Below, one piece after another: positions 47,392 through 60,430 of a DNA stretch of 64,000 bases. The position numbers were made by a program, and so were the translations under genes. Below the pieces are notes generated by a model that saw only the letters and a list, made by a program, of their open reading frames with translations, was not told the origin of the DNA and searched no databases. Each line of letters opens with the position of its first letter. Position 1 is the stretch's first letter. The stretch covers positions 78,501-142,500 of the forward strand of contig CAUJNA010001024.1 in assembly GCA_963377175.1 (NCBI GenBank), in the 5' to 3' direction. This stretch comes from Effrenium voratum (lineage: Eukaryota > Sar > Dinophyceae > Suessiales > Symbiodiniaceae).

Positions 47392-50300
47392 CCCGTGACA
47401 TCGGGCTCCGAGGTCCACGGCGAGAGTGTGCTCTCCGTGGCCCTCAGCCCCACAGACCGGCGCCGACCCGAGCTACAGGATGATACCAGAAGCGGTGACA
47501 TGGGAATATCCATTTGGTTTCTTGTTGGAAGTCACCCGTATGGATTCCCTTTAGGGGTGTCAAATGGTTTCATGGCTGTGCTTCTTCCGAGATACCCTTA
47601 AGCTTGGCTTTAGGGGACGCTGGAGCCCGCTTCGTTTTGGGTCCAAATTGTGACTTTGACACGTTTACCCAGTTAGGGAAGCTCTTTGGACTTATGCGTG
47701 GGCTTGACAGGAAGGGATGGCTGATCAGAGAGAGATTGACCTAAAACGGCATCATTATCTTGCTAAAAGGCGAGCCGCCCTTGATTGATGTGGTCTTCGG
47801 ATTTATCCGAAGTTGACATGACCAGGGCATAGCCACGATTCAAACCAGCGGGCAATCCCAATGATTAAATTGGTACGTATATCCTCCCTTTTGATTCTTG
47901 TTAATGGTCTTGGGTGGATCCACGTTGACACCTGATCCGATCATGACATGTGTCGCATCTAACGGCCCTGCCTTCTTTCTTTTTTAGTTGGCTCCGCTTC
48001 AAAGTTGTTCCCAAACTGGGTCCATGTTTTGTGACACACAGTCATAAGGTCTAAATATGTCATGAGCATGGGTCATGAGCGTGTGTCAGTCTGCGCTATG
48101 CCTCAACCGCCCAATTGCCGTGCTTACAACCTTCATTGCGGCCCATGGAACAGGAGTGATGACTGTACCCTACGGAGAGAGGCTTAAGTATTGCGGTGAC
48201 AACTGCTTGGGGCGGCAAGCAAATGGGTTTGTCTCCAAATAGGGAGCCCCCTTTTTGGCTGGCATTGGCATTTCGAGGGGAAACAAGAAGGACACCAGCA
48301 ACTGCATTGAGCACTCAACCCTCCCCCATTTGAGGAGCCTGCTGCTGACCGGAGGGCAGGACAGGATGGGAGGTTTGGCCGTGTCTGGCCTTCTGCAATC
48401 GAAGGGTTTGGAAGGACCAAGAACTGCAACTGCCGCCTTTGGAGCCTACCGGTTCCGTTTTTTTTTTTTTTTTTGAAGGGGGTTCCAGGGCTGTTGGGGA
48501 TACCACCTGGGCTTCTTCAATCTTTTCGCGGGCGTTTGTTTCTTCCAGGATGACGTGGCTGTCCTGTGGACCATCCACGAAAAGGCGGGGCCTGGGCAGG
48601 TTGGGACGTCTTGTGACGTCTTGTGACTGAGCATGGTGTGGGCTTCGGTGTGGGAAGCACATTCAGGGCCAGCCTCTTGTTTCTTTGTGGTCTCTTTAGT
48701 AGTTTAACCCCCCATTTTTGGAATATACGCCGAGACGAGGGCGGGCAAGGGCCACCAACACGTTTATATAGATTGGGACCACTACAGCAAGCTCTCAATC
48801 AGACAGATGAGAGGTGCCCAAAAAGGCCGTTGGCGATTCTAGGTAGGAGTTTCTACCATTTGGTTTGATGAGGATGGTCGGCCATTTTCAATCCTCCAAC
48901 ATCTTGGTTTCCCAAAGTCACTTGGCTTCGCATAGCATCTGGCTGCACCCATGTGGTTGACTTCCCTCTGAATGCTGACCCCTGATTAACCCCCAGTTCT
49001 GAATCAGTCCCGATCCCCCCAGAAGAAGGGAATCCAACCACTAAAAGGGACTCTGCCTGATTAATCACTGGGGTGGAATTAATCCGGGGTCATTCAATGA
49101 ATTATTCCTATTGGTCTTCAGGGGGTTATTGCTCAGGGAATGAGAAATGGAATGTTTTCTGGGGATTCCCCTAGATTAAAGGAACAACTCACTCCCTGCC
49201 TAGCGCGCTGATCGCATGTACTGAACCTGGCGATTCCCTTAAAGGGACAGCTCTCTCCCTGCCTAAGGCACCGATCGCAAGTTCATCAGAGGGTCTCGCC
49301 TGTGCCGATCTCCAGGACGGCGGGTTGCGCTGCACCGAGAGGTGTCGCCTGCCAGATCCCTAGTGGATTGTGGGCGGGTGTCAGGAGTTCCGGACGGTCT
49401 ATTTGGCTGTGGCTCGTTTTACAGGGTCCCCCCCCGCAAAAAAAAGGAAAGGTGTTTTTTTGGTTTGTCTTACAGGAAGACTCAAGAAAAGGTTCACAGA
49501 ACTCAGGGGAGTCAAACAAACGTTGGTTTTGTCTTCGGGAAACGCCTTTTGGATGGTTAAGTCGCGCAGAAACTAAGCCAGCCATTTTTTGGTGGTTGCC
49601 CACTTTGCTTGTATGGCCCAGAAACTTGATTACTAACGGTCACTCAGGATGTTCAGGGGCTTGGAGAGGTGCCACAAGGATTTACATTGAAGGAACTACG
49701 ACCATGGGCCACAGGAGAAGTTTTGACAGCGTCACAGTGTTCACAGATTCAGAAGTGGGTTTGTCTGTTTTCCGAACAGGCGACCCCCAAATGGATACTT
49801 GGGTTCCCTTTAAACCAACCCCAAAAAGGATACCCTCAAACAAGGACACACCCACGTGCCGCAGCAACATGTCCTGCACCTGAACATACGCGACAGCAAG
49901 GCTTGAGAGAAGCATCCCTGCCCTGAGGCAAGGCCACACCGATTCGGTGGTGGAGGCGAGGGATTCCTTGCGGGGTCGTGGAAACAACTTCATTTTCGGC
50001 TATGTTTAAAGGCACCAGAAGGCACGCTACTGTACGTAATCAAGTTTGAACCAGAGATGTTTTGGGTCGGAAAGAGGGACGTACAATGCCTGTGAACCTG
50101 GCAGATGCCCGGAGCATGTGGTCATGAGGATGTGAAAGGTTACACGAATCAAAGTTGTGGACCATGCCGTGAATGGTATGCTGTTGAGAGGGACCCCTAC
50201 ATCCTGTTGAATGGGTCTGACGGCAAAGAGGATTGGTCAATCATGGAGGCTCCTTTTGAGACAGTCCGACAGTGTGTCCTTCCAACGTCCGTATCGTTTG

Positions 50301-53300
50301 GCGGTTGCTCTTTGAGAGGCCACAAGGCACCATCAATGCGAGCTGAGCAACGTCTTTGGCAGCTACCGACCTATTATTGCCAGTGAACGGTTGGTATGGG
50401 AAACCGATGGGGCCAGGTCGCCTTTAGCACAGACGGCGTGTATGCGGCCACTGCCTCATATGACGGAACCGTGAGGCAGGAGATGCGATTCTGTCAGACG
50501 AGACTTCTGAGCGAGCATGGCTTACATGGGCAACGGTCGATCTTCACTTTCGTCTTTGTGCAGCAAAGGGGACGGGATTGGGTACGCTCACGAAACTACC
50601 ATTGGATAGTGAATTCGTCAAAGCCCAATATCTCTTGGTGACACAACCAACATTGACCGTGGCTTCCATCACCTTTTAGCTTTCTTTTTTTTGTCCTAGG
50701 ACTCATCATCCTGCCGCATGCCACGTGCAGCCTCTTGCCTGCGCCAGGATTTGGAGTGCGGCAGACGGATCGCTGGTCCAGAGCCTGGACGGACCATCGA
50801 AGGACGGGAGCTGGCCTTCTGATGTTGGCGCTAGCCAAACAACATCCCCACACCTCCCCAGGTGACGAAGAACTCGCAACGTTTGCTTGACATCCGCCGC
50901 CACCAATCTGAACTCCCACGTTTCAGCGCACCTAACTACCGCACAGGTTTATGTGCGTATTTTATGCATATCGGTTTATGGTTGCTCTTTTCAACTGGTA
51001 ACCATCACTACCAAAGTCACTAATTGCTTCTCAAATGACGTTGTTCATGAATGTTAACCTCCGCGCTTCAAGGACTGCTGGTTGAGTTGAGATCCAGCAC
51101 CGCATATGCTAAAGTCCAGCTCTTTTGGGATGCTAGTTTAGCTGATATCCACTGGCGTCCACGTTGTAAGGATCAGCTGTTCAATTCATGTTGAGCACCA
51201 CAAGCAAACTCGCCAGCGTTTGAAATTGCTCTTCCAACGGTTTCCACAACCAAGAACGGCAATGAAGGGAATGCCCATTTGATTGACAAGACCAGACATG
51301 TTTGCTTTGCCAGGGCAAGCTTCCCTGAAAGCCAGCAGGCAGTGCTACAGAAACTTAAGGCGAAACTTAAAGAGTAGCAGGTTTTCGGCCCCAGGCGGTA
51401 TTTTTGGTTTGACTCTGGGCCGTTTTCCTGGCCAGCCTGCGACTTCTGGGTGTCCAAACCGCCAGGAAGTGGAATGGATCCTTTGGCACCCCAAAGGCGC
51501 GCGCCATTTGTTGCCCAGGGCATGGTTTGAGGGGGATCGAGGGATGGGTACCGGATTTTTGGGACGAGCAAATGAGCAGGGAGATGTGACCATTGAACAA
51601 AGAAAGCCAATCAACGAGCCACAAAGCCCAGACACAAGGTTTCCACGCCAGTTCTGTGGTGCCTGGACCAGATGACCTTTCCCGGCGCTCATCCAGTCAG
51701 CTCCTTTTGGCGTTTTGATATCACCTGCAACAATGGACGGGGAACCCACAAAGGGAGATTCTTCTAAAACGGATAGTCTTTTCAAGCAGCCTTCCCGATC
51801 GTTTCGTGGATGTCAGCTCCAGTTTCACTCAACCTCATCCTCGCCTTGGAGGCCACGCCATCCTCGGGGGGTCCAATGACACCATGGCGTGGATGTGGTG
51901 GGCCCGGGGCCTCCAACTTGGGTTTTTGGATCCTGAGTTTTTTTCGGGCGGTGCCCGGAAAGTTCTGGTCACGATGTAGGAGAACCACCACCTTTTTGGA
52001 GGGTCCAACATCATCTTTCAGGTGCAATTTGGATGTTGATTCCTGTTTCTACTTTGTTCAAGGTCCCAATGTGGAGCGCTGGTTGCATTGAAATACACAC
52101 GGAAAATCCGGAGACCCTTGTCTGGTTCGCGCGTTCGCCGGCTCAAGCTGCTTTGGTTTTCGCGTTCTCTCCAGGATTTTCATGGTGCGATCAGCTAAGT
52201 GGCCTGAGCCTGCTGAAGAGGAGTCTCCACAGGGGCTAAACACACGCTGAGCTTCACTGCATCATTCTCTCTTTGGAAAGACTGAACAAATGGAACTGGG
52301 GGACACCCACCCCGGCTTCTCTTGAGCCCCCCCTCCACTTCACTACCGGTCACCACCGGTCACCGATTCGGCAAGCCTCAGGCGCCCACGGGCAAAGTGA
52401 TGCAGATCTTCGCCGGGCACGGGGCAGGCAGCTGTCCGTTCAGTCGCTGGGGTTGGAAAAGAAGCCTGGGCACTTGGGTGTGCTCCTTCGTCTTGCCTTT
52501 TGAGGGTAGCCCCTTTCTTGGTGGTTTTGAAGGGAAACCAAGAGACAAACCAATTGTTTTTTGTTTGCTTTGGGGTGGGGGGGGGGGGTCACCCAGAAAA
52601 GAGACACCCATTTGTTGAAACAACATCGGGGTTTGCTGGCCCCCGGTTGTGTTTGTTATGGGGAAACCAAAAGGAGGTGGTTCTTTTGCAACCGTGGTTT
52701 AAACTTGAACGAGGGGCCTCCTCCCTTTTGTGTGAGTCAAACCCGCCAGGAGTTCGCGTGGCCAGTCATGCGGTTCCTTAGGTTTTGATGTGCAATGATG
52801 TCAGGTTCTGGAGTATTGCGAAAGAAAGGCAGGCGTCCTCAAGCAGAAAAAATACCAAAGAGAAGCGAAGCACACCACACGCGCAACGCCCTTGGCTTCC
52901 GTGACCGGGTCAGGTTTGTTCCCGTTTCTCTCGAAGCCGATTTGGCACAAGGGGCTCACGTTTGGCGGAAAGCGCCAGGCGTGTCCTGCGGGTGCTGGGG
53001 CCTGGGCGGCAAGGCGCGGGCGTTGGTGTTTGATCTCGCTCAAGGGGCACGGTGCCTGGGTTGGGTATGTCCTGTTTTGAGGTGAAGCCAAAGGAAACTA
53101 GTTTGTTTGGTTGGGGGGGTGGGGCTATTAGTTTAAGCCAAACCTGTTTGAAGCTCGCAAGGGTGATCCCCCCCCTTCAAATGGGCCAGCCGAGCTGCAG
53201 CCTCCCTCCATGGAACCTGTGGAAGGGAGGCCACACGTTTAGATCCTAGAATCATATTCCTCAAGGGGCCTTCTAGTGGAATCCGAACGGGAGCCTGAGC

Positions 53301-56300
53301 TTTGCTTTTGCTGGGCCCTTTGGTCGTTTTGTGTTGAGAGCCTAGTTGAGGGTGTTCAAAAATAAATATCAGTAGCAGCCTTTCGTTGCTTTCATTGGTT
53401 TGTCAAAGTTGGGTTACCCTAAACAAGAAGCAACACAGCATCCAACAGTTTGTGTAGAGGTCTACCTGTCTCCTGTGGTGTCGTGAGAACTTTAGGTTGA
53501 GAACCACATGTCATTTTGGTGGTGCATGAAAATGGCATGTTTCCTCTTGGCGTTCCTTTGGACGCATCAACACACGCGGGGTCCAATTCTAGGACACCCC
53601 CACTTGCTCTAACGCACGCAGTCCAACGAACATGTTGATGTTTTTGGTACTGAGGTGTTCTGATTTGCCCGATAGCTTAGAGCTTCCAAGCTTTGAAAAG
53701 GTAGCGTTTGACGATGTATTCTAGACTTGCGGGCTAAGTGGTTTGCGAAGGAGCTCGGTTTTCAGGCTGACTCGTGTTGCCACGATCTTTATAGCCCAAG
53801 GTTTGCTGTTCATGCCAGAGCCAAGTGGTCAAGGCGAACCTGCCAAACTCGCTTTGATCCTGTTGACCTTGGTGGTACCCTATTTGCAAAGGCAAGGAGA
53901 GAGGGCTCCCCGTTCCCTTTCCGGTGCAAAGCCAAGCAGAGAATTCTCTTGAGCCGCTGGCCGGCTACAGCAGTCATCCAGTGTTGGCTGGCTAGGGATA
54001 AGCGAATGAGCAGGATATGGATGGTTTTGTCACACACACACACACACACCACCGAGCAACTGGCTGGAGCGGGTTGTTCACGGCTCTCTGCATCGGCTTC
54101 GCAGGTCGTCGTCACCGGCTCCGAAGACCACGGTGTCATCGTGTCAGCCTCTCATGGGTTTACAGCTCCCATGGACCCCGTTGGAGCTAGTGGCCGGTAG
54201 TTGGTGGATCCGACTCGCCCCTTTGGTTTGGAAGCTTTGCATCGAACCGGCAGAGGGTGAAACGCCACGTAGCTTCATCAAACCTACTTGCTTCAGCTTG
54301 GTGGGTTCAGCGCACTAGCAAAATCATGGTAGTAGTTCCGCACAGCCTCAAAGCCGGTTGATGGACATGATGTTTACGAACGCCTCCCCAATTGAGTCCA
54401 TCTTAATCTTTGTGACAAATAGGGTTGTTATTCCTAGCTTTAGTGGTATTCCACTACAATTGGTGAGGAAATCTCGATCTTTCTGATGCGTCGTCCACAC
54501 CTGCCCCCCCCCCCCCCGGCCCTATTTTTGAACAGAATAGTGGTTCAGATGAAACAAAACAAACCCATGTAAATGAAGTCCAGGGTCTCGAGTCAAAACG
54601 GCTACAAGTTTTTGAATCAGCGTTTGATCTCGAATCAGATGCCCAGATGGCCCACCAGATCATGGTCCCCTTCCAAAGGAGCATCTCCTTTCAGGTTGTT
54701 GAGACAATCATGGTGCTTGACCATGTTTTGCAACCCCTGAGACTATGTTCAAACTCAGGAAAAAAACAAAACGATGGGCTCGAGCTTGTTTCAGGCCTAG
54801 GGTTGGTGCACATCATATTTGCCAATGCTCGCAGCCGGCGGTAGGTGGAACCCCAGAGCTGGCACGCCGCAGCACCACCTGCGGGAGGCGCTGCTGCGGG
54901 TCTCATGTTGGGCAATCCCAAGACCCCAACCCGCAAACCCCGTTGATCTAGCCTAGAACTCAGGGAATTATTGGTTCATCGATTGAACACGCGATTTTTG
55001 GCTAGCCCCTAAATGAGCCCATTCCTTTTGGACTCTCTTTAAAGCAAGCCAAAAGGGTAGCCTCCAAAAAAGACACCCGTTTGGAGAGGCCTAGCAAAAG
55101 CGTCACAATCAAAGCCTGGGTAGATGAAGGAAAGACCATGCTGACATAAATGGATACATGGGTGCGAGAAAAACACCACCCTTCTGTGCGTGGTTTTGGG
55201 TAGACTCGTTCAAGGCCAGGATTTGATGATCCAGGTGTCACACCCACATGGGCGGGCGGGGTGGATGGGTTAGGTTGGTGGGAGTGTGGGTTTGGTTGGT
55301 CGGCTGGTTGGCTCATTCACATTGGGGTGGAACTTAGTTGAGGAGTTGCTTGCTTTGCTGTCTGTGTTGTACGATGCGGGAAACAATAGTCGGGCAAACC
55401 GAACAGTCACAGATCGTGGATCGTCGTTATTGGCGGGAGGCAAAAGCCGACCAGAAGATGTTCCTTTGCTGATGCATCACATCTCACCCCAGCGAACAGT
55501 TGCCACTTTGGAGGTGGTCAACCCCGGCCTCAAGATACCGGTTGGATGTTGGGTTTGAGCAGGAAGCTCTTGTCAAGCTGAGTTAGTAAGGGGAGGGCGC
55601 ATTGCCGCATGCCTTGTTCCTGCAACAAGCATGGTGTTGTTTCCTGAGGATGTTCCAACTTGCCGGCAGAACTAACAACCTGCTTGGAATTGAAGGTGCC
55701 ACCTACAAGCGGAAGATTTCAATCGGAATCTTGGATGAGTCTTGGGGCGACCATGTGCTTGATGAGAAAGAATGCTTGGGTTGCGTCAAAATACTGGAAC
55801 CGCCAAAATGTTGGTTTTCCTTTTGGCTTCCCTTTGGCACTTTCCCAAAAGCGTACCATTCAAAAACTCAGACCCGCTTCATTCAGCCTCCAATCCATGG
55901 AGTTGGGTCAATCTGAATGAGATTTAGCGGAATCTTGTGAGTCTGGGGAGGTAGGTGTCAGCCTGCTACTCCCTCTTGGCCAGAAGAAAAGGGCAGTCAT
56001 TGATTTTCCTTCCGAGGTCTGTGGTGTTCCGAAGAAACCTGCCAGACGTGCAGGGAACCCAAACAAATATTCAATCTATAGCGCAAATGGTGGTTGCAGG
56101 CATCTTCCCAAACACCAACAAAGCAAATACAGGGCGATAATTCTAAAAACACGGGTGGCCCCATTGCACATGATTGAAGTTTCCATAAAGTTATTGCGCA
56201 TGATTGACTTACGCGTGGGGGGGTGATTTGCGAATTTGCAAGCGTTTAAGATGGTGGAGGTCGGCTCGCTGAATTCGGTAAGAATATCAGGTGGAGCCCT

Positions 56301-59300
56301 TGTGTGCTCCGCTTGATTCGACTTGCGATGCTTGCTCGTACAAGGCTGCCCCGCCCAGGTGCATGAGAGCTCGATCATCTCCATTTGCTCACACCCCGAG
56401 TCGCCGATTGCCGGGGACTCAAACAAGAAAGGGGCTTTCGGGAACAGGCTGAGATGAGGAGATCCACAGCCCGAAAGCCTTCCTGTTGCCTCCTGGAGCT
56501 CGTTCGAATTCCTTTTGGTCCGTTTGAACTCCTCGAAATTAGGAGACTCTGGGCCAGGCAGGGCTGGCATTGACCCAGAGCCGACCTGGCAACTAGCGCG
56601 GGTCCGCTTGTAATTCTTTCAACATGCAGCAAGCCTGGGTTAAGTTTCGGCAAGGTGAGGTGAATTGTGTGGAGGCAGCCGAGGCTATTGTTGCGCATCA
56701 CTGCGCTGGATTCTGGCGCGGGGATGTTGGTCAAGGAGAATATGGCTTGTGCTTTCTTTTCAGGACTGCCCCTCATGGAGGTTTGCCCCAAGGCCGTCAT
56801 ATTTTTCCCCAAGTCCCAACTTTGCCACTGGGTGCCCTCGCAAAGTACAGAGGCCCAACCATCAACAGATCAATGAGCTCGTTCAAGGGCCTTTGAGGGG
56901 TTCTCAACGTGGTGGGGGCCCTTTCTTGGGCACCCCATTTGAGCACACGCCGGCCCAGGTGGTGACCGGAGCAGAAGACGCCACGGCCAAAGTGGTGCAG
57001 ATCGAAACGGGCAAGGCGCGTCCGCAAGTTCTGGCAAGAGCCGGTGTGGTGGATTCCCCCGATGGACTTCCCGAAATACTCGAAGAAACGGCGGGTTTTC
57101 GCCACATGTCTTTCCGAAAACCAGGGAGTCCAATCCCCGCCCGTCCCCCCAACATTTTCAACACCCGGATTCACGAACCGGAGGCGAAGCTTCCGGGAGG
57201 ATCTGGAGCATCCGGCTGGACTCGGCCAGGTGTTGGCGCCTCTGCCGGGGCACATCGACTCGGTGGAGGCCGTGGCGTGCGGAGCCCCAAAACGGCGGAG
57301 TGCTCGTGTGGACCCGTGGGCCTTTTCTGAGGTGAGCCGAATTCATTCTCCGAATTCGGCATGGTTTTGTCTTGTTTGGGCCGGAGGGTGGGGGTTGGGG
57401 TTCGGGTGATATCAGGATGGAGCAAGGCTTCTTGCTTTGTTTCTTCTCGTTCTTCTTGTTGCTTCCGTGGCTTGGCGTGCTCAAACGATGTCCCTAAACT
57501 GTGGGAGCCATGGTGCCTGGTGATGTGACGCTTCGGGGGCCGGAAGTTAAGGCTTTGTTGCGTTCGTTGAAAGTTGAAACTTTGAGCTCCCGATTCCCTT
57601 ACCCATTGCCTCGAAATGGCTCACTGCCAAATCCAGGCGATTCTTGGTCGCTTGCCACTTCAGCCAAGAAAAAGGCTCGCCCAGATCTGGCCAAACCAAA
57701 CATGGCGCTTGACCAGCGGCCCTCCATGCAACGCATTGGTGGACGAACATTTCCAGCCTGAGGTTTAGCAACGCCAAGGGCACTTTGCTCCTTGCCACCG
57801 GCAGCATGGACGGAACTGCCCGGGGACTTGCGCTCGGGTTGTTCCACACGCCGAGGACCCTGTGCAGATGAATTCTCGACATATGGCTCGTCTTTGGTCC
57901 AGAGTGCCCCTGCTTGGTGGTCTTAAAGGGAAACCAAAAGGACAACCAGCATTTGGGAGGTTCCCAAAGAAGCTCCGAGACCGAGTTTTGATTCTGATTA
58001 GTCTGAGTTTGACATTGTCCGACATTGTCCGACATTCATGCAACGATAGGTTCGAGCAGGCATCATCCGAAAGGATGACTGTGCTATAGACTGGGGATGT
58101 CTGTTTTGTGGGTGTCCAATAATTTTGAGGCTCTCAAAATGGGAAGCCAAAAGCAACCATCCATGTTTGGGTTCCCCTGTCTTGAGACAAACCCCTTTGT
58201 GGCTGGTTTTGAGAGGAAGCCAAAAAGGAAGCGACTACTTTTGAGAAGCGGGCCTTGACAGCTCACGCAACGGCCTGGGCGGCGATTGCCATGTCAATTT
58301 TGAACTGGGTTTTTTCCCTTTGAATGAAGGCCCCCCTCCGGGTGGTTTCGTTTTTTGACTTTCCAACCATGGCTTCCAACAACAATATTTTTATTGCCGA
58401 GCTTTGTGATGGGAGATCCACTAAGGGTATCGCAGAAAGGGTTACTTTCCACAACTATCTTTAAACCATCCAAAAGGGGTTCCATTTTGAGACACCCAAA
58501 CTTGATATTCCCATACTGCAGTGTGTATTCTTTTTTTCTTTCTCCGGGCTTGGTTGAACCAGGCACCAAAGGAAACCGACCATTTCGGGGTCTCACCATT
58601 TTTGAGACCCCATTGTCGAGCCAAAATTCCATCGAAAGCATGTGCTTAAAATTTGTTGGTATTGGTCCACTTGGGGCCTGGCCTATTGTTTTTGTTCTTC
58701 CAGGGGCCAAATGTCTACCCCGGGATATTGTGTTGGTTGGCGATGCTGAGGTGCAGATCTGGGATGCGAAGTCCATGGATCTACGCTGCACCGTGAAGGA
58801 CAGCGTGAGTTAGAGCCTAGAAGAGCCCGCAGCCAAACCCTGACCTGCGGATGAAATCCATTTCCCACCAGAATAATTCGATTCCCCCGTAAGTACCAGC
58901 CATTTTTTATTTTTTTTTTAAATCATGGGCCCATGGTTTCATTTCGGTGGCGCGAAATGGATTTGGTGTCCATCCACAGCATGAGCCAGTGAAAGGCCCT
59001 TTGGGGTGTTTGAACGAGGCTCGAGCCGTACAAGGCTTCAAAGAAGCCTTAGGCTCAGTCTAGGAGAGGCTCCCTGACCACAGGAAGTCTCTCAGGAGTG
59101 TACTGCGGAACCCAGCAAACTGGGGGATGTCTCAGAACTAGGGGGCCCCCAAAATGGTGATATATATATATATATGTGTGTGTTGGCGTTTTCGCTCTCG
59201 GTTCTGTTCGCAGGGGTCTCATCTGAAGTCTTCTCCTACATTGATTCTGTAGGGGCTTCGGGGAATATCACACAGGCTTCACCGCTGTCAAGTTTGATTT

Positions 59301-60430
59301 GCATTTTGATTCATAGGGGGCGTCTCTTGTTGGGACCTCCCCGTCTATGGGACCCACTCCCATTTATCCGCAAGCTCAATCAACCTGGCATCCTGAAGAA
59401 GTGATTGGGCTGCTCAGTGGATCCCAGTTACCGTCATAGCAGGCAACCAGTCCTTTGGTGTTTTTGGTTGGTTCCCTTTGTCCCTTTCACGAGCCACTCA
59501 GCTGGGCATGTGGGTTCCCTGGTTCCCCAACTCGACTAGCCCTTGCCTGGTGGTTTGCATTGGAGGTTTGGGGGAGTTGAACCCGTGGTTCTCGCAGAGG
59601 GTAAATGGAAAACCCCGGAACACACCAAGCCACCGGGCTCCAAACCACCAAGAGGGAAGCTGACTAGCCAGGGAACAGCCCACCCCCCCCCCCCCCGTTG
59701 CTTATGCTCCGACGCCTGATGAAGACGCGCTCAGGAGCACTTCGAGAAGGGTGGCGTGGCTCGGAGCTTGGAGTGGGGCTCCGAACCGGAGGCAATGCTT
59801 CGGTTGAGTTGAGAAGAAGAAGAAGAAGCAGAAGAAGAAGGAGAAAAAGAAGAGGAAGCAAAAAGAGAAGAATAAACAGAAGAAGAAGAAGAAGAAGAAG
59901 AAGAAGAAGAAGAAGAAGAAGAAGACGGAGAAAAAGAAGAAGAGGAAGAGGCGGGCTTGGCACCGGTAAAGCGGAGGATTGCTCCAAGTCGGTGGAGGTT
60001 AGCCAAAATGGCAAGGGCTGCAGGCCTCCCTTCGCCAAAGGGGTCATTGTTGCACGCCCAGGCTCGGGACACGATTGCCACGACCCTACCCATGGTAGTC
60101 CATGGGTACATGATGGCCAGTGAATCCACGACCGTGAAGCTCCGTTACTTGGCTAGGCTTGGCATCCAGTCCCCAGATCGATCCGGGAGTCCTCGTTATT
60201 TAGGACACCCACTTTCGTTTACCAAACGGAGGACACACAAACCTGGAGTCTCCATGCCTCCATGACCAAAACAAAAAAAACGGGGTCCTCACCCCAACCA
60301 AAACCCGGGCCGTGACCCCAGTTCTAGACAGGGCCATGGCGACTCCGAACATCCCCAAATTTGTTCCCTTCCGGTGGGCCGACGTCAAGGTGAAGCTGAA
60401 GTGGCTCCCGGGCTCCACCTTCGGCAACTG
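47392..60430 (+). CDS. AAMP-type WD40 repeat protein
   Basis: Phase-consistent exons: 47392-47459 (HGESVLSVALSP), 48335-48359 plus 48549-48599 (SLLLTGGQ + DDVAVLWTIHEK), 49715-49730 (tentative), 50417-50475 (VAFSTDGVYAATASYDGTV), 50748-50802 (IWSAADGSLVQSLDG), 51466-51496 (EVEWILWHPK), 51852-51901 (HAILGGSNDTMAWMWW), 52382-52427 (GKVMQIFAGHGA), 52979-53025 (VSCGCWGLGGKARAL), 54105-~54137 (VVVTGSEDHGVI), ~56655 (EVNCVE), 56959-57015 (VVTGAEDATAKVVQIETGK), 57230-57276 (LPGHIDSVEAV), 57764-57818 (FSNAKGTLLLATGSMDGT), 58751-58804 (VQIWDAKSMDLRCTV) and 60390-~60424 (VKLKWLPGSTF). The order and spacing follow angio-associated migratory cell protein/Sqt1, including EWxxWHP and the WMW blade. The human protein has about 430 residues; Sqt1 is a ribosomal-protein chaperone, so a cytosolic role in ribosome assembly or signalling is only family inference. 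The last blade is uncertain: 61730-61764 reads SGVAFSSDGN. Confidence 0.82.
49135..49265 (+). repeat. Element C, copy 3 with a second half-copy
   Basis: CAGGGAATGAGAAATGGAATG ... CTCCCTGCCTAG (49135-49202), followed at 49220-49265 by GAACCTGGCGATTCCCTTAA ... CTCCCTGCCTAAG. It looks like a tandem or nested partial copy. Confidence 0.7.
49782..49865 (-). repeat. Introner-like repeat A (inverted)
   Basis: Minus strand reads GGGTGTGTCCTTGTTTGAGG, TATCCTTTTTGGGGTTGG, TTTAAAGGGAACCCAAG, matching 52487-52570 in order. Confidence 0.7.
52487..52570 (+). repeat. Introner-like repeat A inside a WD40-gene intron
   Basis: GTGCTCCTTCGTCTTGCCTTT, TGAGGGTAGCCCC, GGTTTTGAAGGGAAACCAAG; within intron 52428-52978, starting ~60 nt after the donor rather than at it. 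Confidence 0.7.
55015..55090 (-). repeat. Introner-like repeat A (inverted)
   Basis: Minus strand reads GGGTGTCTTTTTTGGAGG, CTACCCTTTTGGCTTGC, TTTAAAGAGAGTCCAAAAGG. Confidence 0.65.
57905..58245 (+). repeat. Cluster of three family A fragments
   Basis: GGTGGTCTTAAAGGGAAACC near 57915, TGGGTGTCCAATAATTTTGAGG near 58110 and GGCTGGTTTTGAGAGGAAGC near 58200; all in intron 57819-58750. Confidence 0.65.
59815..59945 (+). repeat. GAA/AGA purine microsatellite
   Basis: (GAA)n with short interruptions in the WD40-gene intron before the exon at 60390; encodes spurious Arg/Lys-rich or Ser/Leu-rich frames. Confidence 0.95.

Noticed and set aside
59664..60129. Arg-rich and Ser/Leu-rich frames
   Set aside because: Artefact of the GAA microsatellite in a WD40-gene intron.
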